A stretch of DNA of 64,000 bases from Butyrivibrio fibrisolvens (GCF_023206215.1 NZ_CP065800.1:2790001-2854000), one strand, 5' to 3'. Positions 8,915-18,370 are shown, counted from the first letter of the stretch. The notes: generated by a model not told the origin, from the letters alone. Made by a program: numbers and translations.

Positions 8915-10909
8915 TTATGCCTTCCTGGTTCTTGATGACAGATACTGGAAAGCAAGAGATCCTATTACAAGTACAAATCCGATTCCATCAGTTACTATAC
9001 CTGGATATATAAGAAGAAGACCACCTATAACAACAAGGATTCTGATGATCTTGTTCATATCTGTGAAACAATAGCCTTCAAGTCCTGATGCTAGGGCGAA
9101 TATACCGATGATAGCAGTAATGCTTATTAGAGCGACTTCTACTGCGGTAGTATCTATCATTAAAAGAGCCGGGCTTAAACAGAACATATATGGAACTATG
9201 AAAGCTGCTATAGCAAGTCTTGAAGCTGTAAATGCTGTCTTCATAGGATTACTCTTGGCGATAGCAGAACCTGCATATGCTGCAAGGGCAACAGGAGGAG
9301 TGATATCTGCCACTATACCAAAGTAAAATACAAAGAAATGCGCTGCTGCAATCGGAACGCCCATTCTGATGAGGATAGGAGCCGTTGTTGCAGCCATGAT
9401 GCAATAATTGGCTGTAGTAGGAACACCCATTCCAAGTACGATACAGCACAGCATAGTAAGTACAAGCGCTATGATGAGTTTGTCCCCTGCAACGCTTACG
9501 ATTGCATTAATAAGCTCGTTGGCAAGACCTGTCATAGTAATAGCACCGGAGATGATACCTGCAACGCCGCAGGCTGCGCCTACTGTGATAGCACTCTTAC
9601 CGCCTGATGATAGAGCATCGAGAATCTTACCTGGAGTGAGCTTGGCGTCTTTATTGATAAAACCAACTATGATAGAAAGGATGATCGCAAGTGAAGCAGC
9701 TTTCTGCATAGTCATATAATTGCCGGATACCCATACGATAAGCATTATGATGGGGATGAGAAGATATATCTTCTTAATGAGTTTAAAAAAGCTTGGAAGC
9801 TGATCCTTGGGGATTCCGGTGAGTCTGAGCCTTTTAGCTTCAAGATGAACCGTAATAAATATTCCAAAGAAGTAAAGGATAGCAGGAAGCACTGCCTTAC
9901 CGATTACATCTGAATACGGAACTCCTATAAAATCAGCCATAAGAAATGCTGCAGCGCCCATGATAGGAGGCATTATCTGTCCACCTGTTGATGAGGCAGC
10001 TTCTACAGCTGCAGCAAATTCATTGCGATAGCCTGTTTTTTTCATCATAGGAATTGTTACAGAACCTGTTGTAACAGTATTACCTACAGATGATCCTGAT
10101 ACCATACCGCAAAGAGCAGAAGAGATAACTGCAACCTTGGCAGGTCCACCTGCAAAGCGGCCTGCTATACTGTTTGCAAGCTGAATAAAAAAACTTGAGA
10201 TTCCGGTTCTTTCAAGGAATGCGCCAAATATGATAAATACTACTATATATTTAGAACATACGTTAACCGGTGTTGACAGGATTCCTCCTTTGGTATAAAA
10301 GAGGTTTCGTACAAGATATTTGATCCTGCCTGCAAAGCTGGGATTAGTAAGTCCCAGTGTAAGAGCATATATTACAAATAATGCTGCTACTATGAGAATA
10401 GGCATACCTACACATCTTCTGGTAACTTCGATAAGAGCCGCAATACCTACTATACCGATTATGATCTGATACCATTCAAATCTTGTACCCTGATTGATAA
10501 TATCATTTGCATTAAATGTAAAGTAAAGGTATGAAGCTGTTCCAAGGATCATGAATATGATATCACCTATTGGAATATAATTGGGTCTTGTAAGTCCCTT
10601 TTTATGAGGATAGATAAGGAATCCCATAAGGACGATAAGTGCCATGAAGGATGTAAGCCTTATCTCTTCAAGAAATGTTGCAAACAGAGTTACATAGATA
10701 CACCAGAGTGAAAAAAGAGCCAGAACAACTGTAACTACGATCTTAGGAACACCTGTCCATACTCTGGTATTTGACTCTCTGTCGTATTTTCTCATAACAG
10801 AGTCGATCTCTGCGCTTGAAGAGGCTTTGGATGAACTATTATCATTTAAACCGGAGGCGCTTGTATTATTTATATTTTTATCTATATCTTTAGTATTATT
10901 GCTGCTCAA
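8915..10909 (-). CDS. TRAP transporter fused permease (4TM/12TM, TAXI type)
   Basis: A 664-residue integral membrane protein joining the small DctQ-like and large DctM-like TRAP subunits, as usual for TAXI-TRAP systems. Numerous hydrophobic segments are visible; the DctM part contains the family's conserved ASSTGGQIMPPIMGAAAF near residue 305 and GMGVPTTANYCI near residue 495. It takes up a small organic anion with a sodium gradient, the substrate being delivered by the binding protein encoded just upstream. The start overlaps that gene's stop by 4 bases. A Ser/Asn-rich cytoplasmic head occupies about 50 residues. Confidence 0.92.
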   Translation of the reverse strand: MSSNNTKDIDKNINNTSASGLNDNSSSKASSSAEIDSVMRKYDRESNTRVWTGVPKIVVTVVLALFSLWCIYVTLFATFLEEIRLTSFMALIVLMGFLIYPHKKGLTRPNYIPIGDIIFMILGTASYLYFTFNANDIINQGTRFEWYQIIIGIVGIAALIEVTRRCVGMPILIVAALFVIYALTLGLTNPSFAGRIKYLVRNLFYTKGGILSTPVNVCSKYIVVFIIFGAFLERTGISSFFIQLANSIAGRFAGGPAKVAVISSALCGMVSGSSVGNTVTTGSVTIPMMKKTGYRNEFAAAVEAASSTGGQIMPPIMGAAAFLMADFIGVPYSDVIGKAVLPAILYFFGIFITVHLEAKRLRLTGIPKDQLPSFFKLIKKIYLLIPIIMLIVWVSGNYMTMQKAASLAIILSIIVGFINKDAKLTPGKILDALSSGGKSAITVGAACGVAGIISGAITMTGLANELINAIVSVAGDKLIIALVLTMLCCIVLGMGVPTTANYCIMAATTAPILIRMGVPIAAAHFFVFYFGIVADITPPVALAAYAGSAIAKSNPMKTAFTASRLAIAAFIVPYMFCLSPALLMIDTTAVEVALISITAIIGIFALASGLEGYCFTDMNKIIRILVVIGGLLLIYPGIVTDGIGFVLVIGSLAFQYLSSRTRKA

Positions 10910-11883
10910 TCTGTCTCCTCCGTTCTTACTGTGATACCGTGCTCAGCATAATATCTGGCTGCGCCTTCGTGATAAGGAACATCAGTTACGCTTGTAGCAC
11001 TTTCTATATTAAGCTCGCTTCCTTTTGCATTCTCTAAAGTGATATCGTCAATGTGATCGAAGATAGCTGCTGTCAGATCATAAACAGTATCATCATCAAG
11101 AGAAGCGGAGACGATAACAGTCGCCTTGACCGTGATAGTCTCTATATCATCGTCCTGACCGGGATATGTGCCGGCAGGAATGGTATAAGCAGAGTAATAA
11201 GGACATTTTGCAATGATGCTGTCTCGAAGACCGCCGTCAATTCCAAGGAGTCTGACTCCATTGGTCGTAGCAAGCTCAGTTATAGCAGTAGTAGGAGCTC
11301 CTGCTACGATAAATGCTGCATCTATTTTGCCATCTTTTAAGGACTCTTTGGAATCTTCAAAAGATTGATACTGAGGCTTTATATCATCAAGAGTGATACC
11401 GGCTCCTTCAAGGACATCCAGTGCATTAAAATATACGCCGGATCCGGCTTCTCCTATAGAGATACTCTTACCTTTAAGATCTGAAACGGATTTGATATCA
11501 GGATCCATTGTGATAAGCTGGACTGTTTCTGCATAAAGACATCCAAGTACTCTGAAATCGTGGGTTGCGCCGTCTGCTTCAAATGCTCTGGTTCCTGACC
11601 ATGCATAAGACATTACGTCTGACTGAGTGAATCCCAGCTGGAAATCGCCATCCTGAATACTTTGAATATTAGCTTTAGAACCGCCGGTTGATACGGCAGT
11701 AACACGAACACCTGCATACTGTTTCATATACTGTGCGAGAACTCCGCCATATGCATAATATGTTCCTGCAGTTCCGCCGGTTCCGAACATGAAACGCTGA
11801 GAACTACCGCAGGCACAAAGACATGTGCACATAACGATCATCAGGATCGTACTTATCATCCTGAAAATGCGTGTTTTCTTCAT
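10906..11883 (-). CDS. TAXI-family TRAP substrate-binding lipoprotein
   Basis: A 325-residue extracytoplasmic binding protein. It starts with a lipoprotein signal peptide (hydrophobic stretch ending CTCLCACGSS, probable lipid-bearing Cys near residue 22-25), then FGTGGTAGTYYAYGGVLA, the TAXI family signature that binds ligand. It is first in a two-gene operon with the fused permease and is divergent from the aldo/keto reductase gene; the 203-base gap to that gene should hold both promoters. TAXI ligands are often glutamate or other dicarboxylates, but the ligand here is not readable. Confidence 0.92.
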   Translation of the reverse strand: MKKTRIFRMISTILMIVMCTCLCACGSSQRFMFGTGGTAGTYYAYGGVLAQYMKQYAGVRVTAVSTGGSKANIQSIQDGDFQLGFTQSDVMSYAWSGTRAFEADGATHDFRVLGCLYAETVQLITMDPDIKSVSDLKGKSISIGEAGSGVYFNALDVLEGAGITLDDIKPQYQSFEDSKESLKDGKIDAAFIVAGAPTTAITELATTNGVRLLGIDGGLRDSIIAKCPYYSAYTIPAGTYPGQDDDIETITVKATVIVSASLDDDTVYDLTAAIFDHIDDITLENAKGSELNIESATSVTDVPYHEGAARYYAEHGITVRTEETD

Positions 11884-12086
11884 ATTTTTTACCTCTTTTT
11901 TATTTTTTCCATCCTATATCTTAACACATATCAAAAATCTATGCTAAATAGAAGCGAAGGTTGTGCTATCGTCAAGATATAAAGAGGAAGGTATCAAAAG
12001 TCTGATAAAAGATTTATATTTTATTTTTTTAAGTTATTATATTGATGTAAATATTTTTTCTAAATGTATTATCAATAACGGAGATT

Positions 12087-13130
12087 ATGACTATGAAAAA
12101 TGTTACTTTAGGACGCACAGGCATATGCGTTCCGCAAAATGGTTTTGGTGCACTTCCTGTACAGAGAGTTTCTATCCAGGAAGCTGCAAGACTTCTAAGA
12201 AAAGCTTATGATGGCGGCATGAGATTTTTTGATACTGCAAGAGCTTATAGTGATAGTGAGGAAAAGCTCGGAGAAGCTTTTGGCGATGGCAAGGTCAAAA
12301 GAGATGAGATCATAATCACTACAAAGACAGCTGCCAAGACGCCGGAAGATTTCTGGAAGGATCTTGAGACATCTCTTAAGATGTTAAAAACAGATTATAT
12401 CGATGTATACCAATTTCATCTAATGGGACAGTGTTATAAGCCAGGTGATGGTACTGGCATGTATGAGTGCATGCTTGAAGCCAAGGCAAAAGGACTTATC
12501 AAACATATAGGCGGTACCGCTCATAAACTTGGAGTGGCCAAAGAACTGATAGAATCTGACCTGTACGAGACAGTTCAGTATCCTATGAGCTATCTGGCAT
12601 CTGATAAGGAGATAGAGCTCATACATATGTGCAATGAGCATAATGTAGGTTTTATCGGTATGAAGGGTCTTGCAGGAGGACTTATTACTAATTCTAAAGC
12701 TGCCATGGCCTTTATATCACAGTTTGAAGGCGCTGTACCTATCTGGGGCATCCAGAGGGACAACGAGCTTGATGAATGGCTTTCATATATGGATGAAACA
12801 CCTTCTATGGACGATGAGATCAAGGCTTTCATTGAAAGTGAGAGAGTAGAGCTCATGGGTGATTTCTGCAGAGGCTGCGGATACTGTATGCCTTGTACTA
12901 TGGGAATTCAGATCAATCAGTGTAACAGAATGTCACTGATGCTAAGACGAGCCCCCAGCGATTCATGGCTTTCTGATTACTGGCAGAGCGAGATGGCCAA
13001 GATTGATACATGTGTTAACTGCGGCGCATGTCTTCCCAAATGTCCATATGAACTTAATATTCCTGTGCTTCTTAAAAAGAATCTGGAAGATTACAGACTG
13101 GTTCTGGCAGGAGAGCGCAAGGTAAAGTGA
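12087..13130 (+). CDS. Aldo/keto reductase with C-terminal 4Fe-4S domain
   Basis: A 347-residue protein. Residues 1-250 are an aldo/keto reductase barrel with the catalytic set visible: FFDTARAYS (Asp, Tyr), TTKTAAK (Lys) and YQFHLMG (His). The C-terminal 90 residues hold two cysteine clusters, CRGCGYCMPCTMGI and CVNCGACLPKCP, typical of a ferredoxin-like domain, so electrons may come from or go to an Fe-S carrier rather than only NAD(P)H. A GGAG ribosome binding site precedes the ATG. The physiological substrate is unknown. Confidence 0.9.
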   Translation: MTMKNVTLGRTGICVPQNGFGALPVQRVSIQEAARLLRKAYDGGMRFFDTARAYSDSEEKLGEAFGDGKVKRDEIIITTKTAAKTPEDFWKDLETSLKMLKTDYIDVYQFHLMGQCYKPGDGTGMYECMLEAKAKGLIKHIGGTAHKLGVAKELIESDLYETVQYPMSYLASDKEIELIHMCNEHNVGFIGMKGLAGGLITNSKAAMAFISQFEGAVPIWGIQRDNELDEWLSYMDETPSMDDEIKAFIESERVELMGDFCRGCGYCMPCTMGIQINQCNRMSLMLRRAPSDSWLSDYWQSEMAKIDTCVNCGACLPKCPYELNIPVLLKKNLEDYRLVLAGERKVK

Positions 13131-13278
13131 TTGATACTATTTAATGAGCAAGCTCGAATCGAAATAACTTTTGACCCTTACGTCATGTAATAGCAATATC
13201 TGATACTTGTATACATTATTATATTAGGATATACTTTAAAAGCTACACACAAAATATAGTTTATGGGAGGAACTAATA

Positions 13279-13662
13279 ATGGGTTTCGAAAATGTATGTA
13301 AGTCACTAAAAAATTACTTCAGCAACAACAAAATACTTGCACCTTTGCAGATGTACGCACTTCCTGTCACTTTAGCATGTGGTGCTCTTATGGTATTACA
13401 GCTGATCATTCCGGGTTTTAGTTTGGGCTGGTTTTATACTTTAGTAAAAGTAGCTTTCTATCTTTTCTTCTTTATGCTTCTTGGAACAGAGAACTATTTA
13501 ATGATTGCTATAGCACTTGGTTTAAGAGCAGTTTACTTCCTGATTGATGAGATTCAGGCTCTTGTAGGTGAATATTCTTATTTTAGCATGGGATCTCTCA
13601 TATACGTTATTGTATTTGGTTTCTTAACATATCTTGCTTATATGAAATCTATCAAAAAGTAA
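13279..13662 (+). CDS. Small membrane protein of unknown function
   Basis: A 127-residue protein with three or four membrane segments (about residues 22-48, 52-70, 72-92, 100-122) and a positively charged N-terminal amphipathic stretch. GGGAGGAACTAATA before the ATG is a strong ribosome binding site, and a good terminator follows, so it is a monocistronic gene. I do not recognise the family. Confidence 0.7.
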   Translation: MGFENVCKSLKNYFSNNKILAPLQMYALPVTLACGALMVLQLIIPGFSLGWFYTLVKVAFYLFFFMLLGTENYLMIAIALGLRAVYFLIDEIQALVGEYSYFSMGSLIYVIVFGFLTYLAYMKSIKK

Positions 13663-13697
13663 TACATTTTTGAATCAAAGATTCAATAATATTTCTA

Positions 13698-13728
13698 AAC
13701 AGGACTGCAGTTGTGGTCCTGTTTTTTT
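13698..13728 (+). terminator. Terminator of the small membrane protein gene
   Basis: AACAGGAC and GTCCTGTT pair over a 10-base loop, followed by seven T. Confidence 0.85.
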
Positions 13729-13772
13729 ATTAAGTGCATTTACTATAAATATATAAAGATTTTTTTTGCATC

Positions 13773-13796
13773 AAAAAAGAGGCGAATATCGCCTCT
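13773..13796 (-). terminator. Terminator of the 13828-14106 gene
   Basis: AGAGGCGA/TCGCCTCT forms a tight palindromic hairpin. On the minus strand it is followed by six T. Confidence 0.75.
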
Positions 13797-13827
13797 AAAT
13801 TATAATCTTATGTTTTGTATTAGGTTC

Positions 13828-14106
13828 TTACCTTCTTGATTTATTCTTTATTGCATTTTTATCTCTACGGATCTGAACATGACCGTAGCCCTTCATTTTC
13901 TCAGACATCATGCTGTATACATCATCATAGTATTCAAGCTGTTTTTCTGAAAGGTATTCGTATTCTTCAAGTTCTTTGAAACGTTTCTTGAACTTCTGGA
14001 ATTCTTCCTGAGCGGCATCTTTATAATTGTTATCCATATACATTTCACAGGAAGCCAGATAGCTTTCTAATTCTTTATTTTTCTTTGGTCCCCCGAAAAG
14101 TCCCAT
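13828..14106 (-). CDS. Small charged hypothetical protein
   Basis: A 92-residue, highly charged, mostly helical protein starting MGLFGGPKKNKE and ending in a basic tail (NAIKNKSRR). Residues 15-70 are rich in E, K, Y and D and look like a helical bundle or TPR-like pair. The start at 14106 is preferred over an upstream in-frame ATG because GGGGAGGACAT precedes it. No family recognised. It has its own terminator on the downstream side. Confidence 0.6.
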   Translation of the reverse strand: MGLFGGPKKNKELESYLASCEMYMDNNYKDAAQEEFQKFKKRFKELEEYEYLSEKQLEYYDDVYSMMSEKMKGYGHVQIRRDKNAIKNKSRR

Positions 14107-14338
14107 ATGTCCTCCCCTAACATCTAGCAATTATATTGAAACCGTATATGGTACGGCTCTGTAAGTTCTTTAGAACAAAACATACTTTCACATTATAGCG
14201 TGTAGAGCTGATTAATTCAATAATTTGATTTAGTTTTCACAAAATTGTTAGAAATTGCAGAATAAACCTGCTAACAAATGTCAATAGCGAAACGGCTTAT
14301 TTTTAAGTGTTTTCAATTTCACCATTTTTAAGTATCAC

Positions 14339-14370
14339 AAAAAGGCTGGATGAATAATTCCAGCCTTTTT
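14339..14370. terminator. Strong hairpin terminator downstream of the IS110 element
   Basis: AAAAAGGCTGGA and TCCAGCCTTTTT form a perfect 12-bp stem with an 8-base loop and T runs on both strands. It lies in the 337-base gap 14107-14443, which otherwise holds AT-rich sequence with no gene that I can see. It may end transcripts of the transposase gene. Confidence 0.75.
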
Positions 14371-14443
14371 ATAGCTGTTGCTACTTATTTGTAGACTGCG
14401 GTTACTCTTGCATAATATATACGTAGAAATTTATTTAATCCCG

Positions 14444-15586
14444 CTATTTTAGCGTGTTTTTGCACTTTCCCTCATTTTCTTTCTTGATTATATAATTATA
14501 TACAGCAGCATCTTTGGGCGCCGGATGACTCTTAAGTACCCTCATTACTTCATATCCTACTTTTCGTAAAGTTGATGATCCTCTCTTTGTCATCCTTCGA
14601 TTTGTGCCCACAAATTGTCCTGACTCGTAAGGCGGTGGATCTATACCGGCACAAGCAATGAGAGCTTTTGCACTATGAAGTTTTCTTACATCTCCTATTT
14701 CTGCAATTAGTTTTGGCGCTAGCACATCTCCAACACCACCCATTTCTCTAACTGTAGAGTATTCTGGTAAGGACTTAGCAAGAACCTGCATTCGTGCTAA
14801 TATAGTAGCCAAGGAGCTATCTATAGCCCTTAATACTGATACTGCTTCCTGTACTAACATTTTGGTCGATGGGGTACTGGAAGATAGTGTAGGAATACCA
14901 CCGGATGCTAATTCATAGACTTCTTCAGCTTTGGATATGCTCCGGTGATATTTCTTTTCTTTTGCCCAGAGAAGGTACTCATCTTTGAACTTTTCAAGAC
15001 CCATGGAAGTAATTACATCATAATGCCAGAACTTTTCCACAAAATCGCTTAACTTGTCCTTGTTGCTTGATTCGTTCCAGCTATTAAACTTTTTCTTGAT
15101 TCCAGGCATGACATAATCGAGGATATGAGTTAATTCTTGTAAAGCCTTAACATGGAGTTCCATATAGTACCTATATCTGCGCCCTAGCAGCTTCAGCTCA
15201 GCATATACCTCTTCGGCACCTTCATACTTTTGGAGTTTAAACCACTTTTCAATTCCATAATTAGCAATCATGACCGAATCAAGTTTGTCAGTTTTTGCAC
15301 CCCTAAAGTTGTTATCCTTTGCGAATGACCTCATCACAAAAGGATTTACTACAGATACGAAATAGCCTTTCTCTGTAAGATAAGTCAATACTGGTAAGTG
15401 ATAGATGCCCGTTGCTTCCATGACTATACGTATTTCACCATCTAACTTCTGGAGAATACTATCGAGTCCGTCTAGCCCCTTCTCAACATGTTGCATTTCA
15501 AAAGGACTGCACACTATTTCTCCATACGGCTTAAGTATGCAGACAGTGCTTTTTCCTTTTGATACATCAATTCCAACACTAATCAT
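14444..15586 (-). CDS. IS110-family transposase
   Basis: A 380-residue recombinase. The N-terminal RuvC-like DEDD domain begins SVGIDVSKGKSTVCIL (first Asp), has VMEATGIYHLPV (Glu) near residue 80 and GAKTDKLDS (two Asp) near residue 118. The C-terminal transposase_20 domain has MGGVGDVLAPKLIAEIGDV and GIDPPPYESGQ, followed by KRGSSTLR with the catalytic Ser. The start at 15586 follows GGAGGAGG; an in-frame start 54 bases upstream is less likely. It seems intact and therefore possibly active. Confidence 0.93.
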   Translation of the reverse strand: MISVGIDVSKGKSTVCILKPYGEIVCSPFEMQHVEKGLDGLDSILQKLDGEIRIVMEATGIYHLPVLTYLTEKGYFVSVVNPFVMRSFAKDNNFRGAKTDKLDSVMIANYGIEKWFKLQKYEGAEEVYAELKLLGRRYRYYMELHVKALQELTHILDYVMPGIKKKFNSWNESSNKDKLSDFVEKFWHYDVITSMGLEKFKDEYLLWAKEKKYHRSISKAEEVYELASGGIPTLSSSTPSTKMLVQEAVSVLRAIDSSLATILARMQVLAKSLPEYSTVREMGGVGDVLAPKLIAEIGDVRKLHSAKALIACAGIDPPPYESGQFVGTNRRMTKRGSSTLRKVGYEVMRVLKSHPAPKDAAVYNYIIKKENEGKCKNTLK

Positions 15587-15604
15587 TCTGATCCTCCTCC
15601 AACT

Positions 15605-15830
15605 ATAAATAGTAATTGCTCCAGCCACACTTATTACCATTCAGTTTAGTTGGTTACGCGGGTGTTTCTCCCTACCTGCTTAAGCGAATGCTTATAATAA
15701 GGGGTTGGCTAACGGTTTATGTGACGGATGCGCTGATCCAAAAAGAGCCACGTCAGACCAATTACTCCCCTTATTATAAAAAAATAAGTGCAGATGTCAG
15801 AGTTAATTACTCTCTAGCAACTACACTTTT
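15605..15830 (-). ncRNA. Candidate bridge RNA of the IS110 element
   Basis: IS110-group elements carry, upstream of the transposase, a structured bridge RNA that pairs with target and donor DNA. Here the 240 bases upstream hold a perfect 13-bp stem (15692-15704 with 15767-15779, TTATAATAAGGGG) enclosing a 62-base internal region, with a 5' hairpin (AGTG..CACTT near 15787-15824) before it and a further partly paired region between it and the transposase start. This layout fits a 5' stem-loop, a target-binding loop and a donor-binding loop. Loop assignments and RNA ends are inference. Confidence 0.45.
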
Positions 15831-15976
15831 ATGGTACTAAAAAGAGCTCCTATCAATTGATCAGTTTTGCCAGGCATAGCACTGAAAATGAGAGTACTAT
15901 ATATGGATCATCGGTATAATTAAACACATAAAATAAAGTTTTAGCCGGAGGTAGCCGGGAGTAGAGCGCGATTTTT

Positions 15977-16010
15977 ATCTCTTCGCAAAACGCGAGTTTT
16001 ACGAAGAGAT
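15977..16010. repeat. Isolated hairpin in the IS110-GGDEF gap
   Basis: ATCTCTTCGCAAAAC and GTTTTACGAAGAGAT pair around GCGA with one mismatch. No T run follows on either strand, so it is not a typical terminator. The remaining part of the gap 15831-16220 shows no gene. Confidence 0.55.
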
Positions 16011-16220
16011 GCACCTAAAAACGCAACCTGCCGCAATTTTCCCTTCTTTACCGTTATTTCCATGTTTTGGCCCCATCGTCCTTGCTTCTAACATCATAAT
16101 CACTTTCAGATAATTATTTCTGATTATTCTTCCGATATATAGAAAGCACTATATTTTTTAATCGATATCTAATATCCATTTACTAACGCATACATCGATC
16201 CTTAATTAAACAGGTATATT

Positions 16221-17309
16221 ATGGTGGATATATTCAATAAAATAAAGCAATTGCTACTTCCAAAGAACAAGGATGAAATCAACGACATAATCGATCTGAG
16301 CAATATGTCATCTGTTAAGACGATATGCATAATTACAGCTATTGTCGGAGTTCTTTCCATGCTCAGATATTTTATACTTTATTACAATAATCTATACGTT
16401 AATATAACAACAATCGCTACTATAGCTGTCATATTGCTAAGTCTTATCATAGCCGGGCTCTCAGAACTATTTCTAAAAGGCAAGATCCATGGACATAATG
16501 TGTCTGTATGTATTGTATATCTATGTATTATAGTAATATCTGCGTTCTGCTTATATACTTCATATACTAATTACAAGCTTGACAGGCAGATCCTGGTCTT
16601 ATTTATAGCTAATATAAGTATAATATCTTTTATCCTTATCACACCTTTATACCATGTATTATTACTGATTGTTGAGAATCTGTTCTTCTACGCTCTTTTA
16701 TATTGCTATGATGGAGCCAAGGATATAGTATTTATCAATGCTCTTCTATATCTGGTTGTAATTGTTATAGTATGTATCATCAGTTATCATCGAATGATCG
16801 ATTCAATCATCGCGACCTATGAAGCCAGACAGCTTGCTGAGGATTTTTATATAAAGTCTTCTATAGACCAGCTAACAGGGCTTATGAACAGATATGCTCT
16901 GGAATCTATCAAGATCAAAAAAGGCGTAACTACGCATGTTGCTATGACAGATATAGACCTTTTTAAAACGTTCAATGATACTTTCGGGCATTTAAAAGGT
17001 GATGAAGTTATCAAAATGGCAGCATCTAATCTCTTCATAGTATTCAGGCGCAAAGACTGCTTCCGATATGGCGGCGATGAATTCCTTATCATGACTACAA
17101 AGCTTTCTGAAGATACTTTTAAAAGCAGGTTATCAACCTGGGCCAAAAGAGTCTATGGTACCAAGGTTGAAGGAATAGATACTCCAATAAATGTTAGCTA
17201 TGGCGTTGCTTCAGGCGTTATCAATACTAAGGAAGATCTAATGGAACTTATTGAAAAAGCTGATAACGAACTATATAAGATAAAGTCAATAAAGCATAAT
17301 AATACTTGA
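16221..17309 (+). CDS. Membrane-bound diguanylate cyclase (GGDEF), paralogue A
   Basis: A 362-residue protein with about six membrane segments (residues 30-200) and a C-terminal GGDEF domain with active site RYGGDEFLIM near residue 286 and TDIDLFKTFNDTFGHLKGD before it. It is a clear paralogue of the protein at 29429-30514: both begin with a short amphipathic stretch (IKQLLLPKNKDE versus IKNVLIPETDEK) followed by MSNMS, and they match in length through to the IKSI(K/R)H tail. The ribosome binding site is weak. It should produce cyclic di-GMP. Confidence 0.88.
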   Translation: MVDIFNKIKQLLLPKNKDEINDIIDLSNMSSVKTICIITAIVGVLSMLRYFILYYNNLYVNITTIATIAVILLSLIIAGLSELFLKGKIHGHNVSVCIVYLCIIVISAFCLYTSYTNYKLDRQILVLFIANISIISFILITPLYHVLLLIVENLFFYALLYCYDGAKDIVFINALLYLVVIVIVCIISYHRMIDSIIATYEARQLAEDFYIKSSIDQLTGLMNRYALESIKIKKGVTTHVAMTDIDLFKTFNDTFGHLKGDEVIKMAASNLFIVFRRKDCFRYGGDEFLIMTTKLSEDTFKSRLSTWAKRVYGTKVEGIDTPINVSYGVASGVINTKEDLMELIEKADNELYKIKSIKHNNT

Positions 17310-17335
17310 TCTGCTACATTTATTTCAAATATAAA

Positions 17336-17372
17336 AAAGCGGATAACTAGAATATAGCTATTTATCCGCTTT
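17336..17372. terminator. Bidirectional terminator
   Basis: AAAGCGGATAA and TTATCCGCTTT form an 11-bp stem between the convergent GGDEF gene and the 17391-18311 gene. Confidence 0.8.
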
Positions 17373-17390
17373 GATCTTTAGATTACAGAC

Positions 17391-18311
17391 TTATCTTCTA
17401 ACGCTTTTCCTAAGCTCTTCTCTTTTCTTGGCTTTATCAAGAAGCCTTTTTCCAAGCTCGCCTTTTACAAATACCTGACTGTCTTCTTTGACAAGAAAAT
17501 ACATATAAGAATCAACCACAACCGACTGCGGAAGTCCTCTTCCAACAAGTTTGAAATTCCTAAAGCCTCTGTTTATATAGTCATGCATCTGATTTCTTGA
17601 TATAAATGCAGGTTTATTCATACAGTCTGCGAAGGTTTTCTTTTCCTGTCTGTTAGGACAAGGGAAAGGCTTGGCGACTTCGTATTGAAGTTGTTTCATG
17701 GCTTCATCACGATAATGCTTAAGGCGATTAGGACAATTAGGAAAACAGATTTCATCTACAAGTATCTCGACTCTGTCTGCCATAGGTTCAAGTCCTTTTA
17801 AAACTTCTTCGTTATGATTCATGTCATAGTCCAGTACTACCATGAAGTAATCCTTTTTCAGCTCATCATGAAGCTTATCGGGATCTGTTATTCTTTTGGT
17901 TGTTGATGAGATAAATTTGAAATTTGGATAATTTTTTCTAAGGTACTTCTCCAGGATATCTGTGTTGACTAATACCTGATTTTTGCCATTATCGGCCATT
18001 TGCATTATTAGATTGCAAAAAGTGTCATTAAGGTGCCTTTCCTCTATTAAAGGATTGGTCCATGTGAAGCGCATTGGTACATTTTTGGAATTATAAAGCT
18101 GAATAGTTCGTTCGATCTCGTTTTTAGAACAAAAGCCAAGGACTGTTCTACCCCCATTCCAAATGGCTCCCGGGAACGTTCCATAAACGCTTCCGACCCG
18201 GTAATTGTCATAAAAACAATTTGGATATTCCTGCATAACATCAATAAGAGTGCTATTCAGGTCTCGAAAAACACTAAAGCCCGGCAAATGCCAGTAGATA
18301 TAATCTTCCAT
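17391..18311 (-). CDS. Conserved cysteine-containing protein, U32-peptidase-like (tentative)
   Basis: A 306-residue soluble protein beginning MEDYIYWHLPGF. LLVDEICFPNCPNRLKHY-like residues (VDEICFPNCPNRLKHY, near 190) plus later Cys in PFPCPNR and ADCMNK give four cysteines in a C-x3-C, C, C arrangement, which resembles the Fe-S ligands of U32-family proteins such as UbiU or TrhP. The alternating strands and helices before it (VPMRFTWTNP, QVLVNT, MVVLDYD) would fit a TIM barrel. The start at 18311 is chosen because a TATAAT lies at 18343-18348, upstream of it but downstream of the longer possible start. Function unknown; assignment is weak. Confidence 0.45.
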   Translation of the reverse strand: MEDYIYWHLPGFSVFRDLNSTLIDVMQEYPNCFYDNYRVGSVYGTFPGAIWNGGRTVLGFCSKNEIERTIQLYNSKNVPMRFTWTNPLIEERHLNDTFCNLIMQMADNGKNQVLVNTDILEKYLRKNYPNFKFISSTTKRITDPDKLHDELKKDYFMVVLDYDMNHNEEVLKGLEPMADRVEILVDEICFPNCPNRLKHYRDEAMKQLQYEVAKPFPCPNRQEKKTFADCMNKPAFISRNQMHDYINRGFRNFKLVGRGLPQSVVVDSYMYFLVKEDSQVFVKGELGKRLLDKAKKREELRKSVRR

Positions 18312-18335
18312 CCCCCATATTTTCCCTTCTGCTTT

Positions 18336-18370
18336 TTCGTCTATTATACTACATTTTGACATGTTTTCCA
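18336..18370 (-). promoter_or_regulatory. Promoter of the 17391-18311 gene
   Basis: A consensus TATAAT -10 box is at 18343-18348 on the minus strand, about 30 bases before the chosen start codon. The -35 region is poor (TGGAAA-like). It separates this gene from the phosphatase operon upstream. Confidence 0.5.

Larger units (their letters stand above)
14444..15830 (-). mobile_element. IS110-family insertion element
   Basis: The element comprises a DEDD transposase gene and about 240 bases of structured non-coding DNA upstream of it. IS110 elements have no long terminal inverted repeats and make no clear target duplication, so the true ends cannot be fixed from this sequence alone; the limits given are from the transposase stop to the end of the structured region. 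No gene is visibly interrupted by it. Confidence 0.6.

Noticed and set aside
9108..9719. Several open frames on the plus strand within the TRAP permease gene
   Set aside because: They are complements of a well-supported membrane-protein gene, have biased composition and no ribosome binding sites.
14339..15830. Terminal inverted repeats of the insertion element
   Set aside because: The hairpin at 14339 is a typical terminator and has no partner beyond 15.6 kb; IS110 elements do not carry long terminal repeats.
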